Below are positions 38,423 to 49,512 of a stretch of 64,000 bases of DNA, one piece after another. The first letter of the stretch is position 1, and every line of letters begins with the position of its first letter. Under the pieces are notes generated by a model, which was not told the DNA's origin, searched no databases, and saw nothing but the letters and a program-made list of their open reading frames with translations. The position numbers and the translations under genes are program-made. Source of the stretch: Hoplostethus atlanticus (taxonomy: Eukaryota > Chordata > Actinopteri > Trachichthyiformes > Trachichthyidae); NCBI GenBank assembly GCA_034670405.1, contig JAXDDX010000023.1:4906207-4970206 (forward strand). The letters run 5' to 3'.

Positions 38423-39752
38423 GCGACACTCTCTGCTGTAGCCGGTCTATTTATGGCTCATGTCCATAAGCTTATTGAATACAACTTGCAGACAAGCTAG
38501 GATTGACAATTTTGTTGAGCTAGTTAGCCAATATATTATTGGATGCAATCTATTTGCATCCAAACAGCGCAGCCAAACAACCAAACACGATTGTACTAAT
38601 GGTGGCTAAAGTTTACCAAGCCTGACACATTCGACAGACTTATAAAACAGACACTGGTCCCAACAAATAACTTTAAGATGAGTCCTGACTCCAACCAATA
38701 ACTTTACTTTTACTTTACTTTACTTTTAATGACTCCAGCTTTAGTTTTCTTACTTCTTCCATGCCCAACAAGCCCGTGGCTAGCCCCGCTAGCTCGTTAG
38801 CTAACCAGCGGTGAATATACTAACCAGACTAATTTGGTAAATTAAATCAAAACATGGTGACACTTACAGATTCCAATTTTGCAGATGGGTCACGTACCTT
38901 ATGAATTGCTCCATCTTTAAGCTTCAATTTAGATGCTAATCCTGCCGTTGCTCAAGCAGTCTGAGGACTGATCATGACACACAGAAAAAACTGTAGCCGT
39001 TGCCGTTAAAAATAAAATTAATCCACTCTGTCCTGGCATTTTCGCGTGTTGGGAGACTGTGCAGGGATCTATGTTGCTGCCTGCATCCTACAAAATAATA
39101 ACTGGAGAGTTGATATATCTCCTGATATGTTGTTTTAGCTTCAGTCGTCGCAAAGTAATGGTGCATTCCAGTGTACTCGGAAAAAACGGCATCCGAATGT
39201 GATATGCGCCGATTCTCTTCACTAATGGCGCTGTAGTAGTTGATGTTGAGTTTAGATGCTTGTAACATTCTGAGACTTACCATACAAACATGAGTTTGCT
39301 GCGGGCGATTATGTTTTCCCGAGCAGATGCACTGGAACACATTTAGATTGGAAGTTAGGAATACCGACTCGGAATTATCGATTTCCGAATACAATGGAAT
39401 GCACCATAAGCAACGGCTTGCGGCACTGCCGTGAGCTGCATTTTGCGACGACGTAAATGGGATTGGTTGTTCAACTGGGCGTGGGCATGCTCTGAGAGGG
39501 GCTGGATTTGCACCTTATGACGTCCAAAAGAACCATTTTCTGAAACGGGCTGTTTTTCTCCTATCTTTGGCACCGTTTTGGGAAAAAGGAAAATACAGAA
39601 AAACGGGTTGACTTCCAGATTTCAAATTTTCTCAGCTGCTTAGGGAAGTAATTTCCTGTGGAACATGTATAAGCGCCAGGAATAAACCGTTTTCCATAAT
39701 ATGGGACCTTTAAATTGTGTGTAAGCCTTTTATATCTCTTCCTGACATTTAG

Positions 39753-39917
39753 ATTTGTGCTGAATTTCAACGGATAACCAACCAGAACCTCCTGCGATCA
39801 TTCTACGATGTACTCGACAAACACTCAGAGCGGTTGTTGAATCTGTCCCGTGAGAAGCAGCTTGGCAAGTTCGGACATCGATTGTCAGCTATTCTGAAGA
39901 TGTATGATACCAATGTG
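39753..39917 (+). CDS. SAMD3-like gene, first exon seen
   Basis: 165 bp, 55 codons, phase 0 at both ends. The acceptor is ...CTGACATTTAG before 39,753 and the donor is GTATGT after 39,917. It encodes [12 protein letters not shown]... to ...KMYDTNV without stops. Confidence 0.75.
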
Positions 39918-42900
39918 GTATGTAGTTTGTGTTTAACCCTGATATCTGACTGTACAAGTGGAGTATCACTTGTGGTTAGTTAGTGGTAGTACTTGTTCAC
40001 ACACTGTTTACATTAGTCTGCTTGTTTTTTCTACCCTTTCAGCAAGCAAGGGATGTCAGCATGACAAGAACTGTCGCCATCCAATGTCTCCCAGCTCTAC
40101 TTGGAGAGGGTGACTCTGAAGTGTTCAAAGTCTGCAAGGTGAGTTATTCCCAAGGACGAAACTGGTGTTGTCACACCCTGAATTATTTGGTATTTAAGCA
40201 TTGCGGTCTTAGCTATAACCCTATTTGTGTCATCACCAGTCATTGCCAGCAGCACCCAAGTGTGTGTGTGACTGCAAGTGTGCTGGATTTTGAGTTTACT
40301 TTGTGACACATTTGGGGCTTTATTTTTGTGCATACCAAGAAATGCAGCTCTGCACAGATGAGCTGGCATTTTCCTGGGGTGCACTGAAAGTGTTTTTTTA
40401 TATTTCTGCGTGAAGGGTTAATGCTGTAGCTACGAAGCATACGCACGTAGTTGCCGTACCTATGCCGTATGCACCTCCTCAACAATGTAACTACATGTCG
40501 GGGGTACAGCAGCTACATAGATACCACATTGAGACCGCAAGAACTGTGATTGGTCAGCTTGGGCTGCTTGTGTTTTTCTGATGCTGGTGGAGATTGTTGA
40601 TAGTGAAGACAACATAAAGGAAGTTGAAGAAAGACTCAGTAATCTGCTGCTTTTCAGTAACACACATCTAACAAAGCCATGTCTTCTGCAAACCTTATGC
40701 TCGCCATGATTGCTGCTCTCTATCACAGTGAGTGAAAGAACGTAAACATGGTGATTGCATGGCAGTAGTCTCCTATTCAGTAATGAGAACAGGCGAAGTG
40801 GAAGTTACCTGAATGTAACTCCAGTTATATAAGGATGTGCATAGCCCACCGTTGCTCCATATCACAAAGTGAATAAAATAATGTAAACACAGTTACTGTG
40901 GAGATTCAAATTAAAGCATGATATGGCCTGATGACGTATGATACATCCGTTTAGTGTTGCAGTGGTGGCATCAACAGGTGAAATCTGACGCTGAACTATT
41001 AATGTTTCGACCATTTGTTCCTTGCCGTGGAAAACGTAGATGCCTGGCTGGATTAACGCACACTTCCTCCTCCGGGTATCGTTGAAAAAAGAAATAATTT
41101 ATTTTGTCCATTTACAGCAACAAAGGATGAATGAAAAGTGGTTGTAAATTAGTCCTTATAGCCAAACTTAACGAAAACGTGGTTACCTAATGAGTTAATG
41201 AGGATGAGCGTGGTCAAAATAGTGTTTATAACCAAACTACCCATTTTCCGTCGGCCATTCCAGAATTCACCTGCCTTACGTCATATAACCTTTGCCCTCT
41301 CACGTCACCTCAAACGTGGCATCAAAAACAACATTAGGCACATGAAACATAAATATAATTCAAAAGCATTCAATTATAAATCCTCCAAGGCCATACTTCA
41401 AACCTAAATCTTAATTAGTATATGCAACTGCAATGAAAGTATATTGAATGAAAATGGCTATAACATTCCGGCCCCTAATTTTTGTATAACAAATAATTAT
41501 CAAAATTATATATCAATAGCCATTGAGTTAATCAATCATTCATATGTCATCATACAAGAATAAGCATAAAGCATCCAAGTATTGTACATCACCCAAGCAT
41601 AACATAGTTTGAGAGATTTAAAATCCATATCAAAGTTCATTCAAGAGTATGTGGGTGTATGTGTGTATGTGACAGTCCAAGAAAGGGGTCCATCAAAAAA
41701 GTTGAAAAACCCAAAAAAGTCTTCAGTTAGAAAGTCCACGATAGTAAACTTTGAGGTCAAGATTCCATAAGACATCATAGTAAACAAACATTTAAGCAAA
41801 AATCTGTCTCTTACTACAGAATACATTCTTATGCATCTACTATACATCATTTCATTTACATACAGCGTGCATTCAAGTGTGCTTCAAGATCAATTTCATC
41901 ACAAGATCAACTTTCATTTCGATATTCAATAATGTCAGACATTCAACCCCAAGTTACACACATTAACTAAGTATTGCCAAACTTATTCTGCTTCAAGCAA
42001 AAGGCATAACTTAGTGATAGGCCTTTCCAATTCATTGGTTTGCGTCTTAACACGTACTCTACGCACCAAACCCTTATAATCTTTCATAGTTTCTGTAATG
42101 CGTCCAATAGACCATGAATTCCTGGGGGCAGAATCATCAATTATAAGGACTAGATCTCCGACTAAGAAGTTTCGATGGGGTTTAGTCCATTTCTGACGCT
42201 GTTGCATTATGGGGAGGTATTCCTTCGCCCATCTTTTCCAAAATAGGTCACTAATATGTTGTACTTGTTTCCAGCGCCTTTTTCCATATGTGTCATGTTT
42301 CTCAAACAGACCAGGTGGTAGAGTGGGCTTCCCTTTTAACAGTAGAAGGTGATTTGGCGTTAACGCCTCAAGATCGTTTGGGTCATCACTGGAAGGTGTT
42401 ATTGGTCTATCGTTCAAAATAGCCTCAACTTCACAAAATATGGTATTGAGGGCTTCATCATCAACTGTTTGTTGTTTGGTGATCGAGCAGAGGATCCTTT
42501 TAGTTTGTTGCACGAGACGTTCCCAGACGCCACCATGGTGAGCTCCGTGTGGTGGGTTAAAGGTCCATTTTATCCCATCCTGTGTGAGTGTGTTCTGTAT
42601 TTTGTTTTGATTCAAGTTTTGTAGTGCCTGTTTTAATTCGCGATTTGCACTTACAAAATTTGTGCCGTTGTCTGATCTTATTTCTTTGACCTGTCCCCTT
42701 CGACAGATAAACCTTCTTATGGCGTTGATGCAGGAATCTGTATCCAGTGTATAGGCCACTTCAAGATGGACAGCACGGCATGTTAGACACGTGAATAGGA
42801 CGCCATACCTTTTAACAGTATTCCTTCCTCTTCTTACCTCAATAGGTCCGAAGTAATCCATTCCAACCAGAGTGAATGGAGGGAGGTCCATTGAAAGTCT

Positions 42901-45537
42901 GTCAGATGGGAGGTCAGACATTTTCTGTTCTCCAGGTCTTTGACGCTGTCGGCGGCATGTCATGCATGCTCTGATGACCCTTCTAGCTAATGAATTGGCA
43001 TGAGGAATCCAAAACTGCCGTCGGAGAGTGGAAAGCATATAATTCCTCCCACTATGGCCAACCTTTTCATGCACACAGCGGAGAATGAGCTCTGAGATGT
43101 TACTACTCTTTGGCAGGATGGCAGGATGTTTCGCCTCTTCAGGTAACGCAGATTTGCTCAACCGACCGCCTACTCTTAGGATGCCATCAATCATCACAGG
43201 ATCCAGTTTGCGCAGATGACTGGATTTCTTTATGGCCTTTCCACTACTCAAATTTGAGATTTCCTCAAAAAAGTGCTGCTTTTGCACAAAACTGACTATC
43301 GCTTTCTCAGCTTTATCAAGGTCCTCCAATGACAGTTTGTAAGCCAACATTTTCTTTTGGGCTTTGGTGTTTTCTTTTGGGTTTAACGTGGTGTTATTGT
43401 CAGAATGTGTATTGTTTGTCTTTTTTCTTTCATCCCACCTCTGTTTAAGCGTGTCTTTGAACTTTAAAAGCCAGGCCACTGCTCGTTTCAGGTCTGACCA
43501 TTTGGAAAAGTATGAAAGCAGCTTGCTGGTGGGACAAGACTCTTCCATTGGCTGAACAGACACGATATGAACAGAAGCTTCTTGCTTTATCTCAGGGTCA
43601 CCATCCGAAATGACATCCGTCTTTACAAGTGTTCCTGGCCACTGAGAGTGGTTGTGAAGGAACTCCGGCCCATTGATCCATGTTTTGCACTGAAGGAAAG
43701 CTTTGGCTGATAAGCCGCGTGAAGCCGCATCAGCTGGGTTCTCCTTCGAAGAGATGTGCCACCATTGCTCTACCTTTGATAGAGAGTGAATAACCGAGAT
43801 TCGATTTGCAACATATGTCTTAAATCGTTTGCTTGTGTTTGCAATATATTGCAAAACTGTCATGCTGTCTGACCAGAAGATGGAATTTGTTAATAAGAAC
43901 TGCAACTCTGTTTTCAGCATGTGATCCAGTCATACAGCTAAGACTGCTGCTGCTAGCTCCATTCGGGGAATGGTAGTACACTTAAGTGGTGCTACTTTGG
44001 CTTTTCCAAAGGCAAAGGACACACAGAATTCACCTGCCTTACGTCATATAACCTTTGCCCTCTCACGTCACCTCAAACGTGGCATCAAAAACAACATTAG
44101 GCACATGAAACATAAATATAATTCAAAAGCATTCAATTATAAATCCTCCAAGGCCATACTTCAAACCTAAATCTTAATTAGTATATGCAACTGCAATGAA
44201 AGTATATTGAATGAAAATGGCTATAACAATTAAACAAAACCTAAAAATCCTCCACAAGATATTCCCTCATTTATATATACAACCTTTATTTAATCAGGTA
44301 ATCTCATTGAGATCAAGATCTCTTTTGCAAGAGAGACCTGAGTACAGCAGATAGAAAGAAAAACAAACATAGCCAGACATAACAAAAGGACATATAGCAT
44401 CAGAGACAATCACAGACATCACTAAATAGATTTGAAGATGAAAATTTATATCATTTGGTCTTATGGAGATGGTGGTGGAGAGCATTGTCTTACACGGTCC
44501 AAAATCTTCCATAGGTGTTCAACTGGGTTGAGATCTGGTGACTGTAAAGGCCCTAGCATTTTATTCACATCATTTTCATACTCACCAAACCATTCAGTGA
44601 GCCCTGGTGCACGGAAGCATCTGCATTTGATATGTTTCTCCACTCTTTTATTCAGGTTTTTTCTTTAATTTGTCCCCCGTCTGTATATTTAATATGTGAA
44701 TAAATATAGTTTAAATATGCATAAATAATCACCTGCCGTGTTAAATGTTTACAGCCAAGGAGGTTTATCATAAGTCCGTTACATTCACAAATGCACCCAA
44801 GGTAATGACAAAACAATAACGCAGTCTTAACAGTGTAAAGTTTTCACAGATAAAATGCACTTAAAATAAGCCAGCCTTGTTTCAAAAATATTGTAGGACC
44901 TTGGGGGAAATGTGATTACGGATAAACTGCATGTAAACACAGGTTTAACAGTAACTACGTTACTGCAGTGCATTCACACTCATTCTCCAATTTCCTGCCG
45001 TAACCTGGCTTCTCCCAGTCACCTGGTTTCTTGTGTGGATATAAAGTAGTCAGTCTAACAGAATAAGAGTAGTTATTTTATAAACTAATTAACTAAAAAT
45101 AAGTACAAATATGCCTTGAAAATTATCCTGTTTGTTCCAAAAGAAGTGTAAAAAAGAAGTGAAAAGTAAATTTATTCTGTTAAAAGTTTGGTTATGAATA
45201 TGTCAATGTTGTCTTTTTCTAGGAAGCGAAACCAAGAACTTTGGAAAACAGTAACAGTCCAATCTGCATACTGTCCATCGTCCCTAATGATGAAGAGGGA
45301 AATGCGGTCTTCCTGCAGCCATGTCAAGTCAACATAATCCTTGAAGGCAGAGTGGTGACATCACCCCTCCATTCATGGCCTGATACCTTCATTTACCTCT
45401 TTGGGCTTATTTATGCTTTGCACCTTAATTACCCAAAATCTATGTTGAACACCTTTATTTTCATTCAGCAAGTACTCTTGCACATTGATGGAGACAAACT
45501 GAAACCTAAAATCTTGGCCTTGAGCAAGAAACTGTAG
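39753..45537 (+). CDS. 3' part of a SAMD3-like multicopy fish gene (three exons)
   Basis: Three exons join in phase 0: 39,753-39,917, 40,043-40,138 and 45,223-45,537, with introns of 125 bp and 5,084 bp and AG/GT borders throughout. Together they give 191 codons plus a stop. Diagnostic blocks are [20 protein letters not shown] at the start, [19 protein letters not shown] in the middle and [14 protein letters not shown] near the end. I recognise these from the expanded fish family usually annotated as sterile alpha motif domain-containing protein 3-like, whose function is not established. The 5' exons, including any SAM domain, are not in the adjacent upstream DNA, which is occupied by a TTAA transposon and other repeats. 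The second intron contains a BEL/Pao element and a Tc1 fragment, and the stop codon overlaps a MITE. It may be a living gene's 3' end or a displaced partial copy; the lack of internal stops argues for a recent or active gene. Confidence 0.75.
40043..40138 (+). CDS. SAMD3-like gene, second exon seen
   Basis: 96 bp, 32 codons, phase 0. The acceptor is TACCCTTTCAG and the donor GTGAGT. It encodes [20 protein letters not shown] and continues to FKVCK. Confidence 0.75.
40140..40997. other. intronic DNA, unassigned
   Basis: The left part of the large intron. The stretch around 40,430-40,500 has GTAGCTACG and TACGCACGTAG palindromic words that look like a MITE end, but I could not pair it with another end. 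Confidence 0.4.
41003..41465 (-). repeat. 3' LTR of the BEL/Pao element
   Basis: 463 bp. On the element strand it begins TGTTATAG and ends TCGAAACA. Its first 205 bp are identical by eye to the surviving 5' LTR segment at 44,024-44,228, which suggests a recent insertion. Confidence 0.92.
41983..44022 (-). pseudogene. BEL/Pao pol 3' half: RNase H, integrase, DUF5641
   Basis: The minus-strand frame from 43,920 to 41,983 has 645 codons. It shows in order the end of the Pao RNase H region ([36 protein letters not shown]), an integrase zinc finger (H284, H289, C319, C322), and an integrase core with the DDE triad at about D355 (GMDYFGPI), D417 (RSDNGTNF) and E467 (GGVWERL). A C-terminal DUF5641-like chromatin/DNA-binding region follows ([18 protein letters not shown]). 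Upstream of 43,920 the same frame continues ([13 protein letters not shown]) but is broken by a TGA, and it ends abruptly at the LTR junction near 44,023. Protease and reverse transcriptase are missing. It cannot support retrotransposition alone, though the integrase half is open. Confidence 0.93.
44024..44228 (-). repeat. truncated 5' LTR of the BEL/Pao element
   Basis: Only the first 205 of about 463 bp remain. The junction at CAGAATTC is where the internal deletion joins LTR to RNase H coding. Confidence 0.92.
44463..44643 (-). pseudogene. Tc1 transposase catalytic-end fragment
   Basis: The minus strand reads [18 protein letters not shown], then [30 protein letters not shown] is the block holding the third catalytic acid of Tc1 transposases. 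The frame begins inside the catalytic domain and ends soon after it. No terminal repeats were found. It lies in the same intron as the BEL/Pao element but outside its target duplication. Confidence 0.8.
45223..45537 (+). CDS. SAMD3-like gene, terminal exon
   Basis: 315 bp including TAG, phase 0, acceptor GTCTTTTTCTAG. It encodes [20 protein letters not shown], later [20 protein letters not shown], and ends LSKKL. The TAG uses TA from the target site and G from the first base of the MITE that begins at 45,537, so the present stop dates from or after that insertion. Confidence 0.8.
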   Translation, partial: EAKPRTLENSNSPICILSIVPNDEEGNAVFLQPCQVNIILEGRVVTSPLHSWPDTFIYLFGLIYALHLNYPKSMLNTFIFIQQVLLHIDGDKLKPKILALSKKL

Positions 45538-45967
45538 GGTTTTTCCATCAGCCCGGGTTGGTACGCTTTAGTCGCGCCGTGACAACATGCGCTTCCACTA
45601 CAGCCTGAAGGGGATAGCCATGCTGCGCTGCGGTGGTCTTGCTTGGTAGCAGGGCCGACCCGTGACGGTCTCCTCCCCTCAGTTGTGTCCTCGGCAGCTA
45701 AACTTGTGTGTCTGTGCTGGAGACCAGAGAGAAAGCTCTGTTTTTAAGAGTCTCTCTGTGGTTGGGAGTTTTGTTTCACTTCTGTTTTCCTGTTTGTACT
45801 TTCAGATATCAGCCTTATTTTACTGTTTACTGATCGCTTTCAGCCGTATTGGAGCTGTGCTAAGTTACTGCATACCAAACCTTTCCTGCTTTTCTTCACA
45901 TTAAAAGCTTTCCACTGGCAAACCGGGGGGGATGCTTTTATTGTGAAGAAGTTATATGGAAAAACCC
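45537..45967. mobile_element. 431-bp MITE with TA target duplication
   Basis: The terminal repeats are GGGTTTTTCCAT (45,537-45,548) and ATGGAAAAACCC (45,956-45,967), perfect over 12 bp and flanked by TA on both sides. The 2-bp TA duplication fits Tc1/mariner-like or ISL2EU-type elements. There is no transposase inside. It inserted exactly at the stop codon of the SAMD3-like gene. Confidence 0.85.
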
Positions 45968-45969
45968 TA

Positions 45970-47326
45970 TGAGGTAGGACTATTGATTCATACAGTGTTA
46001 TAACATGATATGATCTCTTGAGTTATTTTATTGATACAGTGGCACCAATATTGTGATAGTGTTGTATTACTGAGCCAGTTGTATTCCTTTTGGTCCCTAA
46101 ACTTTTTCCCTTTCTGGCAGTTGCGCCTTGTGTCAGTTTATGCCTTTTTTATGTCTGAATCATGGCATGTGTTCATATGTGTGTGTGTATGGTAAAAATG
46201 CTGATTCTGTTTTGGTACACTGTTTTGATCTCAGCTGTCTGTAAAACTCTGAAATCTCTTTTTAATTAAATAAATAAATACAGTATACGATTGATAACTG
46301 CATTTTGAGAAAAATATATTACTTTTTATAGGGGTATCTTTTCTTTTATGGTTACACACATATGGTGTATAATAGATACCCTTCAGCTGTGTCATCTGTG
46401 CACTGATGCTTTTACCGTGGGCGAAATATTGTGATATTGTATTGTCAGCTACCCAGCGATTCCCAGCGTTAATTTTCAGTATATTTACTGCTTTGTTTTT
46501 GTAACAATACAAGGGAAAAAGAAGTTTGAATTCATCACCCCTTACACGTCATACTGTACATGGACGTTCCTGTAACCCACACTATGATTCCAGAACAAGT
46601 GTTGAAGGAATAGATTACGATAAAAAATATGATCCAAAATGTATAACTAAAACTTATAGGATTTCCAAACTTTGAAACACAACATTTTGGTCACCTCGAG
46701 TCATAAAAGTTTCCTGAACAACATACAGTATTTATCAAAGATGTTAATTGAAATGACAAATGCTGACCATTAAATGTATTCAGCTAATTTTTGCTAATGT
46801 TGTGTACTATATACACCTTATACTATACCTAATACTAATACCTTATTCTAATGGTAATATTTAAAATAACACTTTAAAGATACCGAATGCTTAACATAAG
46901 TTTAGTATTTATTGCCACTTAAGTATTTTTTGTTACATTAATATAGGAATATAAGTGACAGTCAACCCTTAGACATTAAGTGGCTAGAGCTCAAAAATTT
47001 CTAAGTCCAAGGAACCATTACATTTTATGCTCAGTGCACAATTTGTTTGTTGTTCATTGAGCTTTACAATATACACTATTTTGACATTTAATATTTAGGT
47101 CATATTGGCATAAACATTGTAACACAAATTTAGGTTTTGTTTCTACTCAAACATTTTAAGTTAAACAAACAACAAAATGGAAGTTGTACTCAACCTTTAA
47201 ATTTAACGTTGCTTTGACTAATTTTTACTAAATTATGTGTACTAGAAAATAATAAGTTGGTAAAAACACAGAAAATTCTGGCAGTTTTATGTTAAGACAG
47301 CAAAACATTTTTCTGTTCAGCATAAC
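45970..47326. other. AT-rich non-coding DNA, no gene seen
   Basis: No coding similarity. An AATAAATAAATA word at 46,268-46,280 could serve as a polyadenylation signal for the upstream gene. AT-rich sequence at 46,960-47,290 resembles that at 49,550-49,860 in style (AACATAAA, TTGTTGTT), so the L2 element may have inserted into an older repeat. Confidence 0.4.
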
Positions 47327-47344
47327 GTTTTTTTTTTTTTTTTT

Positions 47345-49512
47345 GTTTGTTTTTTTCCTTTCCTAACCAAAAACCGTGGGTTGATAAATCCATCCGCGAC
47401 GCTTTGAACGCCCGCACTGCTGCCTATAACTCCGGTCTTGTATCCGGCAACATGGACGAGCACAAGGCAGCGTCCTATGGACTGAGAAGGCCGGTGAAGG
47501 AGGCCAAGAGGAGGTATAGGGACAGAGTGGAGTCGCAGATGGAGCAGCGCGACACCAGACGCCTATGGCAGGGGCTACGGACTATAACGGACTACCAGGG
47601 CAGACCCCCCGCAATTGTGAGTGCCGACGCATCCCTAGCGGAGGACCTGAACTCATTCTATGCACGGTTTGAGGCTAGCAACAACAGCGCTAGCTCGCCG
47701 GCTAACAACATCACCGTTAGCGCAGCCGGAGTGAGTTCTACCGCTGGGGATGAACACACACTCTCTGTGACCGAGCACAGTGTGAGGAGGGCTCTGACGA
47801 GGGTGAACACCAGGAAAGCTGCTGGTCCGGATGGCATATCTGGGCGAGTACTGAAGACCTGTGCTAATCAGCTAGCTCCAGTGTTCACCACTATATTCAA
47901 CATCTCCCTGGCTGAGTCTGTGGTCCCCGCCTGCTTCAAGAGATCCACTATTGTCCCTGTGCCCAAGAATGCTTCTCCAGCATGCTTGAATGACTACCGA
48001 CCGGTGGCCCTCACCTCGGTGGTCATGAAATGCTTCGAGAGGCTGATAAAGGACTACATCTGCGCCTTCCTCCCTTGCTCCATGGACCCGCTGCAGTTTG
48101 CTTATCATCCCAACAGATCCACGGATGATGCTGTCTCCCAGGTACTGCACACCACACTCTCTCATCTGGACAGCCGGAAGGGGGGCTATGTGAGACTGCT
48201 GTTCATTGACTATAGTTCAGCTTTCAATACCATAGTCCCCACCAGACTGGCTGGCAAGTTGATTGAGCTGGGACTGAACACCCCCCTGTGTGCCTGGATC
48301 CTGGACTTCCTGACCGCCAGGCCCCAGGTGGTCAGGGTGGGTAGACACACCTCCAACCCCCTCACCCTGAACACAGGATCCCCCCAGGGTTGCGTCCTCA
48401 GCCCCCTACTGTACTCCCTGTACACACATGACTGTGTGGCCAGGTTCAGCTCCAACACCATCATTAAGTTTGCGGATGACACAGTGGTGGTGGGCCTGAT
48501 CTCCAACAACGACGAGAAGGCCTACCTGGAGGAAGTTGCTGATCTGTCACTCTGGTGCCAGGACAACAGCCTCCTCCTGAATGTCACCAAAACTAAGGAG
48601 CTGATTGTGGACTTTAGGAGGACACAACAACAGAGGACGTACTCACCACTGGGGATTAATGGGACTACTGTGGAGAGGGTGAGCAGGTATAAATACCTGG
48701 GAGTCCACATCACCGAAGATCTCACATGGTCCACACACACTGACACTCTGGTGAGAAAGGCGAGGCAGCGCCTTTACCACCTCAGGCAACTGAGGAAATT
48801 TAAAGTCTCCCGGAGGATCCTTCAGTCCTTCTACTCTGGAGCTGTAGAGAGCATCCTGACAGGAAGCATCACTGCCTGGTTTGGCAGCAGCTCCGCTCAG
48901 GACAGGAAGGCTCTGCAGAGAGTAGTGCGTTCAGGCTGAGCGCACTATTGGAACTACACTCCCCACCCTGCAGGACTTGTACACCAGGAGGTGCAGAACC
49001 AGAGCCTGCAGGATCATGAAGGATCCTCACCACCCCAACAACGGACTGTTTCAGCTGCTGCGGTCAGGCAAGCGCCTCCGTAGTCACGCTGCCAAAACAG
49101 AGAGACTGAGACAGAGTTTCTTTCCTCAGGCCATCAGGACTGTGAACTCTGACCTCACCAGGGCCCCCACCAAGACACACACACTGCCCCTCTTATGCAC
49201 ACACACACACTTAGGTAAAGACTACACATAATTTATAATTCATATTATATTATACATACAATTTTCCCTTTCTTTACTATATTTTTTTATATATAAGTGC
49301 TCTTATTGTAAATATTGTGTTGTTTTTTATATAGAGCTCTTAAAAAAAACTGACATTGTAAATATTGTGCTGGTTATTGTAAATAGTGTGAACCTGTTAT
49401 TTTGTTATTTTGCACATTTCTGCTAAGCATTGCCACTTTGCATTTCACTACACACCTCGTGTGTGTATGTGACAATTAAACTTCTTGAATCTCTTGAATC
49501 TTGAATCTCTGC
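47345..49512 (+). mobile_element. L2-clade LINE, 5'-truncated
   Basis: Carries the reverse transcriptase half of an L2 (Maui-like) element and ends in the characteristic fish L2 3' terminus: TGACAATTAAACTTCTTGAA followed by CTTGAATC-type tandem units at about 49,482-49,507. The apurinic endonuclease domain normally at the N-terminus is missing, as expected from incomplete reverse transcription. A T-rich run (47,327-47,356) marks the 5' junction. No target duplication was identified. Confidence 0.9.
47347..49231 (+). pseudogene. L2 LINE reverse transcriptase ORF with one frameshift
   Basis: The frame starts inside the linker after the endonuclease ([20 protein letters not shown]). It then shows RT blocks [68 protein letters not shown] and the active-site block FADD at residues 375-378, followed by the thumb ([14 protein letters not shown]). 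The frame stops at 48,939 because of what looks like one extra base near 48,932. The downstream frame resumes the same protein (DLYTRRCRTRACRIMKDPHH) to about 49,150. Otherwise the domain is intact, so the copy is fairly young. Confidence 0.9.

Larger units (their letters stand above)
37906..39709. mobile_element. TTAA-flanked DNA transposon (piggyBac- or Kolobok-type)
   Basis: The ends are AGGGGGGGTATTGT (37,906) and, read inward from the right, AGGTCCCATATTAT (ending 39,709). Each is flanked outside by TTAA (37,902-37,905 and 39,710-39,713). TTAA target duplications are the hallmark of piggyBac and Kolobok elements. The TIRs are short and imperfect. Inside are a perfect 40-bp inverted repeat and a short frame at 38,234-38,422 containing RPYMFEPESDPEWEE. 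No transposase core is recognised, so the 1,804-bp element is non-autonomous. Confidence 0.7.
41003..44228 (-). mobile_element. BEL/Pao LTR retrotransposon, internally deleted
   Basis: The element is flanked by an exact 5-bp duplication ATTAA (40,998-41,002 and 44,229-44,233). It has TG...CA ends and lies on the minus strand. The 3' LTR is complete (41,003-41,465). The 5' LTR keeps only 205 bp (44,024-44,228) and is fused directly to the RNase H coding region, so the rest of that LTR, the primer-binding site, gag, protease and reverse transcriptase were lost in one deletion. A purine-rich tract (AGGGGCCGGAA) lies just upstream of the 3' LTR, as expected for the plus-strand primer. Confidence 0.93.

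Noticed and set aside
40955..41465. Longer 3' LTR starting at TGTTGCAG (40,955)
   Set aside because: It gave TG...CA ends but no matching target duplication. Starting at 41,003 (TGTTTCGA) gives an exact ATTAA duplication on both sides, so that boundary was preferred.
45662..45904. 80-codon ORF downstream of the SAMD3-like stop
   Set aside because: It lies wholly inside the MITE and has no recognised similarity.
47872..48746. Minus-strand ORFs over the L2 element
   Set aside because: Shadows of the well-supported plus-strand reverse transcriptase.
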